From the NCBI GenBank assembly GCA_002424095.1, contig DIPL01000004.1, positions 1 through 9,776 of the forward strand: a stretch of 9,776 nt of DNA, read 5' to 3'. Source of the stretch: Christensenella sp. UBA5489 (lineage in GTDB: Bacteria > Bacillota > Clostridia > Christensenellales > UBA1242). A model generated the notes under the pieces. It did not search any database. It was not told where the DNA came from and saw only the letters and a list, made by a program, of their open reading frames with translations. The position numbers and the translations under genes were made by a program. Positions 1-7,164 of the stretch are shown one piece after another (position 1 is the first letter of the stretch; the number at the start of each line of letters is the position of its first letter).

Positions 1-2
1 TT

Positions 3-1043
3 CCAATTCCAACTTTGGAACTCGGCTCTGATGACCTTAAAATTGACGGAAAATATAGAGTTGAAATAACTGGACCAGCAAACTATAAACTTGTATCTGA
101 TATTTTCTTCACTCCGGAAATTATTGGAACATATAGCATTCAATATATCGCAGATGTTATGGACATTTCAGGCGGTGAGCCAGGTATCTTATTTAAAACC
201 GTTACAAGTAAGATTTATACAATTGATGTAAAAGACACGACTGGTCCTGTTTTCGAAGGTTTCAAAAGAATTGAAAGTTATTTTGCAGATCTTAATGCGA
301 CAGGTGTTGATTCTGGAACAGAAATCAATCTAATTGAAGAGGAACTTCTTCCTGAAAGTGTATCGCCTGATGTGGATATGAAAAATTCTTATATAACAAT
401 TTCTTCATCTTCGACCGTATCAAAAACAATTTATTTAAACGAAACAGATAAACTTGAAAGTTGCAAATTCAACGGAAATGATACCTTTACACTAACGTAT
501 ACACTTGTTGATAAGACAGGAAACAAAACCGAGAAATCTGTTACACTTGATGTCGGGGATGTTAAGCCGCCTATATTAGATATTGATGACGATTTATTAA
601 AAGACGAATATAAAATCGGCGATGTGATAAGCATAGATTTGAGCAAGATTTCGGCAGATGATGAAGTTGATGGAGAAATTTTAATCTATGATGAAGAAAC
701 TGGACAATATTCATTAAAATATAAAGCAACAATGAAAGTTGTTATTAGAAACACGACTACAGGCGAAGAACTTGAAAATGAATTAGATGAAAAAGATTTA
801 AAATTCCAGTTCACAATCGCAACTGCTGGTGAATATACAGTTTCAATTCAAATAAGCGACACATCAAATAAAGTTGCAATTAACGATGACTTTGCGTTCA
901 CTGTGGCAGAGGATAGCAACAAAGGAATGACAGCAGAAGAAATTCTCGGAACAGTTTTAGTTATTGTTTCACTAGTACTTCTTGGCGGAGTTATTGTATA
1001 TTTCATAGTTTCTAAAAAGAAATTAGATAAGAAATATAAATAA
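3..1043 (+). CDS. Cell-surface Ig-like-module protein, C-terminal membrane anchor (5' partial)
   Basis: The frame is open from the window edge (codons from base 3), so the N-terminus and any signal peptide lie upstream; the TTG at 15 is just an internal codon. The visible 346 residues look like an extracellular beta-rich protein. Module joints of the type seen in bacterial Ig-like/HYR-like repeats appear at 'DTTGPVF' and 'DVKPPIL', each preceded by a Tyr/Val-rich strand and a 'D..GN' turn ('LVDKTGNKT'). The third module is strongly acidic ('DIDDDLLKDE', 'SADDEVDGE'), which may mean calcium binding (inference). A hydrophobic segment of about 23 residues ('LGTVLVIVSLVLLGGVIVYF') followed by a Lys-rich tail (KKKLDKKYK) at the very C-terminus indicates a single-pass anchor with a cytosolic tail. 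There is no LPXTG sorting motif. A terminator follows about 30 bp downstream. The ligand or function is unknown; adhesion or envelope structure is the usual role of such proteins. Confidence 0.8.
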   Translation, partial: PIPTLELGSDDLKIDGKYRVEITGPANYKLVSDIFFTPEIIGTYSIQYIADVMDISGGEPGILFKTVTSKIYTIDVKDTTGPVFEGFKRIESYFADLNATGVDSGTEINLIEEELLPESVSPDVDMKNSYITISSSSTVSKTIYLNETDKLESCKFNGNDTFTLTYTLVDKTGNKTEKSVTLDVGDVKPPILDIDDDLLKDEYKIGDVISIDLSKISADDEVDGEILIYDEETGQYSLKYKATMKVVIRNTTTGEELENELDEKDLKFQFTIATAGEYTVSIQISDTSNKVAINDDFAFTVAEDSNKGMTAEEILGTVLVIVSLVLLGGVIVYFIVSKKKLDKKYK

Positions 1044-1074
1044 TTGCAAAACTTAAATTAAGCGTAAATTTATT

Positions 1075-1111
1075 AAATGAAACTTTGCTTTTAGCAAGGT
1101 TTCATTTTTTT
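1075..1111 (+). terminator. Rho-independent terminator of the surface-protein gene
   Basis: An inverted repeat with arms of about 14 bp (AAATGAAACTTTGC / GCAAGGTTTCATTT, one G-U pair) encloses a 5-nt loop (1089-1093) and runs into seven T residues. It starts 32 bp after the TAA of the surface-protein gene and separates it from the small genes downstream. Confidence 0.88.
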
Positions 1112-1180
1112 CTAAAAGTTTTTCTATCAAAGTTAAGAATTTTGTAACTCATTTATTTTTTATAAACACAAATCAAGACT

Positions 1181-1627
1181 TTGCAAAATCACGATGAAAC
1201 GACTTATTTTTATTCAAAAAATAATAAAAATAAATATAATGTCAATAATAATTTTATGCTGGATGTCCGTTCGAAATATGTTTTAAAATATTTAGTAAAT
1301 ATGTGTTCGGAGGGCTCGTATAAAATCATAGAAATTGATGAATTCCTCGCTGTTTTCCCGCAAAAAATAAAAGCAGACAAAGATGTTATTTATCAAATTA
1401 TAAAACATCTTGAAAATGGCGGTTATATTTCTGTGAAATATGCTGATGATGACCAATATTGCATCAGTCCGTTGCCTTTCGGACGCCAGTTTATTGAAAA
1501 TGATGAAATGCAAAATAAAAATCGCGTTGTGCTAAAAAGTATCGGCGTCAAAATTTATTTTTTTGCGTTTTTTAGTGCATTAATCGGCGCTTTTATAGGA
1601 ACAATAATTTATAATTTTTTCTTTTAA
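1181..1627 (+). CDS. Small winged-helix-like protein with C-terminal transmembrane segment (paralog 1)
   Basis: This 148-residue protein is not recognised as a named family. It resembles the next gene (1718-2077) along its length: both have a helical N-terminal part, a 'hhxxLxxxxYI.......YCIS' stretch typical of the recognition helix and wing of winged-helix domains (here residues about 33-108, with Y93-C94-I95-S96), and a hydrophobic C-terminal helix (about 123-148, ending NFFF). A cytoplasmic DNA- or protein-binding domain tethered to the membrane is the simplest reading, but this is inference. The start is uncertain. The TTG at 1181 has no Shine-Dalgarno and gives an Asn-rich N-terminal extension. 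The ATG at 1256 also lacks one, but gives a 123-residue product whose first residues (MLDVRSK) line up with the paralog's start (MLEKKEK). It follows a terminator, so it begins a new transcription unit; a TATAAA at 1161-1166 is a possible -10. Confidence 0.68.
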   Translation: MQNHDETTYFYSKNNKNKYNVNNNFMLDVRSKYVLKYLVNMCSEGSYKIIEIDEFLAVFPQKIKADKDVIYQIIKHLENGGYISVKYADDDQYCISPLPFGRQFIENDEMQNKNRVVLKSIGVKIYFFAFFSALIGAFIGTIIYNFFF

Positions 1628-1643
1628 AATATATTTTTGAATA

Positions 1644-1657
1644 CACAAATTTTTGTG
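1644..1657. repeat. Short palindrome between the paralogous genes
   Basis: CACAAA-TT-TTTGTG forms a perfect 6-bp inverted repeat with a 2-bp centre, 17 bp after the first paralog's stop codon and about 37 bp upstream of the -10-like TATAAT before the second. It is not followed by a T-run, so it is not a terminator. Its symmetry would suit a dimeric DNA-binding protein, but in sequence this AT-rich chance is a real alternative. Confidence 0.35.
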
Positions 1658-1693
1658 ATTAGTTATTTTATAAAATGAAATTATATTTTTTCC

Positions 1694-1699
1694 TATAAT
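1694..1699 (+). promoter_or_regulatory. Candidate -10 element for the second paralog
   Basis: A perfect TATAAT lies 18 bp before the ATG at 1718. No recognisable -35 sits 16-18 bp upstream and there is no extended TG, so the call rests on the hexamer alone in AT-rich DNA. If used, the mRNA would start near 1706 and have a leader of only about 12 nt, leaving the GGGG at 1701-1704 upstream of the transcript start. Confidence 0.4.
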
Positions 1700-1717
1700 C
1701 GGGGCTAATTTAAAATT

Positions 1718-2077
1718 ATGTTAGAAAAAAAAGAAAAAATGGTTATGTTGTTTTTATGCGAGATATGCTCTGGGAAAAAGTCATATCTTATTTCTGCTGA
1801 CCAAATTGCAGAATATATTTCTCATAAATACGTTCTTTCAGTTGCCGAACTTGATGAAATAATGCTTACTTTAAACAAAGAAAACTATATTGATTTAGTG
1901 TTCAGTGATGGAAAAAAAGGATATTTTTACTGTATTTCTTTAAAGAATAAGGGCGTAACTTTTAAAAAAGACTTAAATAAAAGGAAAATTGAACTGATAA
2001 TGCTTTGTGTGCGGACATTAGGTATTACAATTTTGAGTTTTATTGTCGGAATGATTTTGCGTGCAATTTTTACGTAA
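1718..2077 (+). CDS. Small winged-helix-like protein with C-terminal transmembrane segment (paralog 2)
   Basis: This 119-residue protein is a clear paralog of the product of 1181-1627. Shared landmarks include a Cys-Ser near residues 17-18, a Ser-Tyr-hydrophobic stretch (22-25), a helix-turn-helix-like section (about 26-58) ending in a 'LNKENYIDLVF' recognition-helix/wing pattern, the 'YCIS' motif (71-74), a basic linker (KKDLNKRK, 83-90) and a C-terminal hydrophobic helix (91-117). No enzyme motif or signal peptide is visible, so the N-terminal domain should be cytosolic. The gene ends 80 bp before uvrB on the same strand, with no clear terminator between, so read-through into uvrBA is possible. 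Function is unknown; a membrane-tethered regulator or adaptor is only a guess from the domain arrangement. The ATG at 1718 is the only reasonable start, though the nearest purine run (GGGG, 1701-1704) is 13 nt away, too far for a normal Shine-Dalgarno. Confidence 0.72.
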   Translation: MLEKKEKMVMLFLCEICSGKKSYLISADQIAEYISHKYVLSVAELDEIMLTLNKENYIDLVFSDGKKGYFYCISLKNKGVTFKKDLNKRKIELIMLCVRTLGITILSFIVGMILRAIFT

Positions 2078-2119
2078 TATTAAAATTCATAAGTAATAGA
2101 AAAATTTTTTAATACAATC

Positions 2120-2148
2120 TTTCCGTTCTCAAATATCTGTGTTATAAT
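2120..2148 (+). promoter_or_regulatory. Extended -10 promoter of uvrBA
   Basis: A perfect extended -10, TGTTATAAT (2140-2148), has a weak -35 (TTTCCG, 2120-2125) at 17-bp spacing; extended -10 promoters tolerate poor -35 boxes. The -10 ends only 9 bp before the uvrB ATG, so the predicted start site (about 2154-2156) would leave almost no 5' leader. No complete LexA box of the Gram-positive type (GAAC-N4-GTTC) is present; only a GTTC half is found at 2125-2128. Confidence 0.6.
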
Positions 2149-2157
2149 GAAAGGATT

Positions 2158-4113
2158 ATGGAATTTCAACTTGTTTCAAAATTTAAACCGTCAGGCGACC
2201 AGCCCCAAGCAATTGAAAAACTTGCTGAGGGCATAAAAGACGGATTGCGTTCTCAAGTGCTTTTAGGCGTTACGGGCAGTGGCAAAACTTTTACAATGGC
2301 AAATTTAATTGAAAAAGCCAACCGCCCAGCGCTTGTTATTGCACATAATAAAACTTTGGCGGCACAACTTTGCAGTGAGTTCCGTGAATTTTTTCCTAAC
2401 AATCGTGTTGAATTTTTTGTTAGTTATTATGATTATTATCAACCAGAAGCGTATATTGTCAGTTCTGATACTTATATAGAAAAAGATATGGCAATCAATG
2501 ATGAAATTGATAGACTTAGGAACTCCGCAACCGCTTCGCTACTTGAACGCAGAGATACAATTGTCGTTGCTTCGGTTTCTTGCATTTATGGACTTGGTAA
2601 TCCCGAAGAATATTTGAACTTGCAAATTTCTTTGCGTGAAAATCAGAAAATTTCACGTAACGAAATTATTAAGAAACTTATTGAAATTCAATATGTTCGC
2701 AACGAAATTGATTTTCATCGTGGAACGTTTCGTGCAAAAGGCGACATTCTAGATATTGTTCCAGCCGGTAATTCGGAGAAAGCAATAAGAATTGAGTTTT
2801 TTGGCGACGAGATTGAAAAAATTTCTGAATTTGATACCTTAACAGGAATACGAAAAAATTATTTAAAACACATATCAATTTTTCCAGCATCGCATTATGC
2901 AGTTGGTTCGGAAAAACTTAAAACTGCGTTAGTGCGAATTCAGAACGACTGCGAAATTGAAGTTAATAATTTTTTAAAAAGTGGCAAACTAATTGAAGCA
3001 CAAAGACTGAAAGAGCGTGTTATGTATGACATTGAAATGATGCGTGAACTTGGCTATTGCAACGGAATTGAAAACTATTCTCGCTATTTTGATGGTCGAA
3101 AAATTGGTGAACCGCCATTCACACTTATGGATTATTTTCCCAAAGATTATATAACTTTGATTGATGAAAGTCATATAACACTTCCGCAGGTTCGTGCAAT
3201 GTATAACGGCGACAAGGCAAGAAAAACGAATTTGATTGAATATGGTTTCAGGCTAAATGCGGCTTTTGATAATAGACCTTTAAATTTCAAAGAATTTAAC
3301 ACAAAACTTGGACAAACTGTTTACATTTCCGCAACTCCAAGTGCTTACGAGCTTGATTTAAGCGACCAAACTGTCGAGCAGTTTTTAAGACCAACAGGAC
3401 TGCTTGATCCGCTTATTGAAGTTGTTAAAACCGAAGGGCAAATGGAAAGGCTAATGTTTGAAATTCAAAAAGTGATTAAAAACAATAATCGTGTTTTAAT
3501 CACGACACTGACAAAAAAGATGGCAGAAAATCTAACGAAATATTTAATTGATTTTGATTTTAAAGTCAAATATATGCACTCTGATATTGAAACAATGGAA
3601 CGTATTGAAATTATGAACGCGCTTCGCAAAGGAGAATTTGATGTTCTTGTGGGAATTAATCTTTTAAGAGAAGGGCTTGATTTGCCAGAAGTCGAACTTG
3701 TATGTATTTTAGATGCCGACAAAGAAGGTTTTTTAAGAAGTGCCGGTGCCCTTATTCAAACTGCTGGACGAGCGGCACGCAACGAGAAGGGACGTGTTAT
3801 TATGTTTGCCGATAGAATTACAAAATCTATGGAAAAAGCAATTAATGAAACATCAAGACGTAGAGAAATTCAAAATAAATATAATATTGAACATAACATA
3901 ACGCCACGAACAATTAAAAAAGGTTGGTTTAATGCGCTTGAAATAACTAAAAAAACCGACGGGAAAATGAGCAAAAAAGAAATTGAAAAAGAAATTGAAA
4001 GACTTTACGGAGCAATGAAAATTGTTTCAGGGCAGTTGGATTTTGAAGCCGCAATTGAAATCAGAGAACAAATAAACAGACTTAAAAAACAGTTACAAAA
4101 GTTTAAACAATAA
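2158..4113 (+). CDS. uvrB: Excinuclease ABC subunit UvrB
   Basis: UvrB is the DNA-damage-verifying helicase-like subunit of nucleotide excision repair. It is loaded by UvrA and then recruits UvrC. At 651 residues it has the usual family length. Visible landmarks: Walker A GVTGSGKT (37-44); the beta-hairpin that clamps a DNA strand (YYDYYQPEAY, 90-99, on to about 115); Walker B/DESH (336-339); SATP (391-394); TTLTKKM (449-455); DADKEGF (519-525); motif VI QTAGRAARN (534-542) with both arginines; and a C-terminal UVR domain for UvrC/UvrA contact (about 613-650). The start MEFQLVSKF aligns with the conserved 'F.LVSKY.P.GDQP' opening. An oddity is that the usual 'RSERSLIQT' before motif VI reads RSAGALIQT. 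AAGGA lies only 2 nt before the ATG, too close to act normally. It is followed after 23 bp by uvrA, clearly an operon. Confidence 0.98.
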   Translation: MEFQLVSKFKPSGDQPQAIEKLAEGIKDGLRSQVLLGVTGSGKTFTMANLIEKANRPALVIAHNKTLAAQLCSEFREFFPNNRVEFFVSYYDYYQPEAYIVSSDTYIEKDMAINDEIDRLRNSATASLLERRDTIVVASVSCIYGLGNPEEYLNLQISLRENQKISRNEIIKKLIEIQYVRNEIDFHRGTFRAKGDILDIVPAGNSEKAIRIEFFGDEIEKISEFDTLTGIRKNYLKHISIFPASHYAVGSEKLKTALVRIQNDCEIEVNNFLKSGKLIEAQRLKERVMYDIEMMRELGYCNGIENYSRYFDGRKIGEPPFTLMDYFPKDYITLIDESHITLPQVRAMYNGDKARKTNLIEYGFRLNAAFDNRPLNFKEFNTKLGQTVYISATPSAYELDLSDQTVEQFLRPTGLLDPLIEVVKTEGQMERLMFEIQKVIKNNNRVLITTLTKKMAENLTKYLIDFDFKVKYMHSDIETMERIEIMNALRKGEFDVLVGINLLREGLDLPEVELVCILDADKEGFLRSAGALIQTAGRAARNEKGRVIMFADRITKSMEKAINETSRRREIQNKYNIEHNITPRTIKKGWFNALEITKKTDGKMSKKEIEKEIERLYGAMKIVSGQLDFEAAIEIREQINRLKKQLQKFKQ

Positions 4114-4136
4114 AAAATGTTAAAAAAGGAAAACAA

Positions 4137-7043
4137 ATGGAAAAAAATATTAAAATTATTGGAGCAAAAGAAAACAATTTAAAAGATATAAATCTAGAAA
4201 TTCCACGAAACAAACTTGTCGTTTTTTCAGGTGTAAGTGGCTCAGGGAAATCAACGTTGGCTTTTGATACAATTTTCGCCGAAGGGCAAAGGAGATATAT
4301 TGAAAGTCTTTCGTCGTATGCACGCCAATTTTTAGGGCAGACACAAAAACCTGATGTTGAAAGTATTGAAGGGCTTTCTCCGTCAATTGCAATTGATCAA
4401 AAAAGTGCAAACAACAATCCACGCTCAACAGTCGGAACGATAACCGAAATTTATGATTATTTACGTCTTTTATATTCTCGAATAGGTGTGCCGCATTGTC
4501 CGAATTGCAACAAGCCGATTGAAAAACAATCGATTGACCAAATCATAGAGAAAATTTTCGTGGTAGCCGAAAACAAAAGGGCAATGATTCTCGCTCCCAT
4601 AATTCGAGGGCAGAAAGGCTCGCATCTGAAACTTTTGGACAGTTTAAGGCGTAGTGGTTATGTTCGTGTTTTAGTTGATGGCAATATGTATTTGCTCGAA
4701 GAAGAAATAAATCTTGATAAAAATATTCGCCACGATATAAATGTTGTCGTGGATAGACTTGTGGTAAATAAAGAAAATGAAAGCAGAATTGCCGAAAGCA
4801 TTGAAATGGCATTAAAACTTGCCGATGGCATTCTTATATGTCAATTTGAAAAATCAAAAAAACAGAATGATATAATTTCGGAAACACTTTCGCCAATTTC
4901 AACGGAAAATGAAGCGATTGCACCTCAAACAAATGAACCAACAACATCACAAAGTTCGCAACCTGAATTTGAAGAGCATATTTTCTCAACAAACTTTGCT
5001 TGCACTAACTGCGGTTTTTCATTAGGAGAAATCACGCCTCGACTATTTTCATTTAATAGTCCGATTGGTGCATGTACAAATTGTGGCGGGCTTGGAAATA
5101 CTTCGGATATTGACGAAGGTAAGATTTTAAGAAATCAAAATCTTACAATCAATGAGGGGGCTTTTAATTTCACAGGTTGGAATATTGAAGTCGGAAGTAT
5201 AGCAAGTATGTATTTTAATGCTTTACAAAAGGAATATGGACTTGATTTAAATAAACCGATTAAAGATTTGCCACGCAAACATATTGATTTAGTTTTATAT
5301 GGTAATAATGGCGAAGAGTTGATTATCAATGGCCGTCGAACGAGTTTTGAAGGTTTGAGCAAAAACATGGCACGGAGGTTTCGTGAAACAAACAGTGAGT
5401 ATGTGCGATTTGAGATTAAAAAATTTTTTAGTGAACATCTTTGCCATAAGTGTAAAGGGAAAAGACTTAATGAAAATGCACTTGCAGTCAAAATCGATGG
5501 AAAAGATATAAGTCAAATGTGTGCAATAAGTGTTGATAAACTTTTGAATTATTTTGAAAATCTAAAAATCAAAAAAGCAGATGCGAAAATAGCGGAAAGT
5601 GTTACGAAAGAGATAAAAGCAAGATTAAAATTTTTAATTGATGTTGGACTTAACTATTTGACTTTATCACGCAGTGCTGAAAGTTTAAGCGGTGGCGAGG
5701 CTCAAAGAATTCGTCTTGCAACGCAAATTGGCAGTGGTTTAGTTGGCGTTTTATACATTTTAGATGAACCGAGTATTGGACTTCATCAAAGAGATAATCA
5801 AAAACTTTTAGGTGCGCTTTTTAAATTGCGTGATTTAGGCAACACGCTTATTGTTGTCGAACACGATGAAGAAACAATTCGTGCTGCTGATTATTTAGTC
5901 GATGTCGGACCGTATGCGGGAGTTCACGGTGGAAATATTGTGGCGGCGGGCAGTGTGGAAGATATAAAAAATTGTCCTCAATCAATAACGGGAATGTTTT
6001 TAAGTGGCAAAAATTCAATTGAAGTGCCAACCACGAGAAGAAAACCGCAAAATTTTTTAAAAATTGTCGGTGCAAAGCAAAATAACTTAAAAAACATTGA
6101 CGTTAAAATTCCTACTGGTATATTTACAGTTGTAACAGGTGTTTCAGGCAGTGGAAAAAGTTCGCTTGTCAACGGTATTTTGTATCCATATCTTTCGAAT
6201 TTGCTAAACGGTAGTAAACAGGAACTCGGAGAATTCGAAAGAATTGAAAATGCAGATATTTTAGATAAAATAATATCAATCAATCAGTCGCCAATTGGAC
6301 GTACACCACGAAGCAATCCAGCAACATATACAGGAGTTTTCACTCCGATTCGTGAGCTTTTCAGTGCAACAACTGATTCGAGAGAACGTGGATATAAACC
6401 CGGACGATTTAGTTTTAATATTAAAGGTGGGCGTTGTGAGTCTTGTGAAGGTGCGGGAGTTAAAGGAATAGAAATGTATTTCTTACCCGACATTGAAGTT
6501 ACTTGTGAAATTTGCAAAGGGAGAAGATATAACCGCGAAACACTTGAAGTTAAATATAAAGGAAAAAATATTTATGATATATTAGAAATGACAGTCGAAG
6601 AAGCCTTGATTTTTTTTGAAAATGTACCAACAATAAACACAAAAATAAAAGCACTTTATGATGTCGGGCTTGGCTATATAAAACTCGGACAGTCGGCAAC
6701 TACTTTGAGCGGTGGCGAAGCACAAAGAGTTAAACTTGCCAGCGAACTTGCGAGAAAGGGAACAGGCAAGACAATTTATGTGCTTGATGAACCAACGACA
6801 GGCTTACATCCTTATGATATAAAAAAATTAATAAGCATATTGCAAGCACTTGTTGATAACGGAAACACAGTGGTTGTGATTGAGCATAATTTAGATGTGA
6901 TAAAATGTGCTGATTACTGCATTGATTTAGGACCAGACGGCGGAGATAATGGCGGAGAAATTGTTGTCTGCGGCACGCCCGAAGAAGTTGCCGAAAATAA
7001 AAATTCGTATACAGGTAAGTTTTTAAAACAAATTTTAAAATAA
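4137..7043 (+). CDS. uvrA: Excinuclease ABC subunit UvrA
   Basis: UvrA is the dimeric, double-ABC ATPase that scans DNA for lesions and loads UvrB. Both nucleotide-binding halves are intact: Walker A GVSGSGKST (32-40) and GVSGSGKSS (668-676), signatures LSGGEAQR (517-524 and 857-864), Walker B ILDEPSIGL (541-549) and VLDEPTTGL (882-890). All three zinc modules keep their cysteines: C121/C124 with C436/C439, C289/C292 with C313/C316, and C767/C770 with C790/C793. The last lies next to the glycine-rich DNA-binding insertion (around GRFSFNIKGGRC). The protein has 968 residues, slightly long because of a polar Ser/Thr/Pro/Glu-rich stretch (about 240-280) just before the second zinc module. The ATG at 4137 has a good Shine-Dalgarno (AAGGA, 4126-4130, 6-nt spacing). 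It is co-transcribed with uvrB. UvrC is not in the window. Confidence 0.98.
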   Translation: MEKNIKIIGAKENNLKDINLEIPRNKLVVFSGVSGSGKSTLAFDTIFAEGQRRYIESLSSYARQFLGQTQKPDVESIEGLSPSIAIDQKSANNNPRSTVGTITEIYDYLRLLYSRIGVPHCPNCNKPIEKQSIDQIIEKIFVVAENKRAMILAPIIRGQKGSHLKLLDSLRRSGYVRVLVDGNMYLLEEEINLDKNIRHDINVVVDRLVVNKENESRIAESIEMALKLADGILICQFEKSKKQNDIISETLSPISTENEAIAPQTNEPTTSQSSQPEFEEHIFSTNFACTNCGFSLGEITPRLFSFNSPIGACTNCGGLGNTSDIDEGKILRNQNLTINEGAFNFTGWNIEVGSIASMYFNALQKEYGLDLNKPIKDLPRKHIDLVLYGNNGEELIINGRRTSFEGLSKNMARRFRETNSEYVRFEIKKFFSEHLCHKCKGKRLNENALAVKIDGKDISQMCAISVDKLLNYFENLKIKKADAKIAESVTKEIKARLKFLIDVGLNYLTLSRSAESLSGGEAQRIRLATQIGSGLVGVLYILDEPSIGLHQRDNQKLLGALFKLRDLGNTLIVVEHDEETIRAADYLVDVGPYAGVHGGNIVAAGSVEDIKNCPQSITGMFLSGKNSIEVPTTRRKPQNFLKIVGAKQNNLKNIDVKIPTGIFTVVTGVSGSGKSSLVNGILYPYLSNLLNGSKQELGEFERIENADILDKIISINQSPIGRTPRSNPATYTGVFTPIRELFSATTDSRERGYKPGRFSFNIKGGRCESCEGAGVKGIEMYFLPDIEVTCEICKGRRYNRETLEVKYKGKNIYDILEMTVEEALIFFENVPTINTKIKALYDVGLGYIKLGQSATTLSGGEAQRVKLASELARKGTGKTIYVLDEPTTGLHPYDIKKLISILQALVDNGNTVVVIEHNLDVIKCADYCIDLGPDGGDNGGEIVVCGTPEEVAENKNSYTGKFLKQILK

Positions 7044-7068
7044 TAAACAATATTTAATCCAAAATAAA

Positions 7069-7095
7069 AAAATTAAATGCTAAAAGTTTAATTTT
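7069..7095 (+). terminator. Possible weak terminator after uvrA
   Basis: A perfect 9-bp inverted repeat (AAAATTAAA / TTTAATTTT) with a 9-nt loop lies 26 bp after the uvrA stop. The stem is entirely A-T and no separate T-run follows, so it is at best a weak terminator. It does separate uvrA from the promoter of the next gene. Confidence 0.3.
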
Positions 7096-7111
7096 ATGGA
7101 ACGAAAAATAA

Positions 7112-7140
7112 TTGCTTAATTTAAAAAATTATGTTAAAAT
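7112..7140 (+). promoter_or_regulatory. Promoter of the glycerophosphodiesterase gene
   Basis: TTGCTT (7112-7117) and TAAAAT (7135-7140) are separated by 17 bp, with an extended -10 TG at 7132-7133. Transcription would start near 7147, leaving a short leader that carries GAGGG (7155-7159) 5 nt before the ATG. This implies the gene can be expressed independently of uvrBA. Confidence 0.7.
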
Positions 7141-7164
7141 TGTTAAAAAGTAAAGAGGGCATTT

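Noticed and set aside
1194..1286. 30-codon frame (starts MKRLIFIQK) overlapping the first paralog in another frame
   Set aside because: It has no Shine-Dalgarno and its Ile/Lys-rich content is what AT-rich DNA gives by chance; the overlapping frame has paralog support.
2100..2157. LexA/SOS box in front of uvrB
   Set aside because: Only a GTTC half (2125-2128) is present and no GAAC lies at the right distance; SOS control is not supported by this sequence.
4117..4182. Small frame starting at the ATG at 4117 between uvrB and uvrA
   Set aside because: It overlaps the uvrA start out of frame, has no ribosome site of its own, and uvrA has a well-placed AAGGA and a conserved N-terminus.
5135..5491. 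118-codon minus-strand frame inside uvrA (and similar antisense frames within uvrB and uvrA)
   Set aside because: These are antisense shadows of strongly conserved coding sequence without promoters or ribosome sites of their own.
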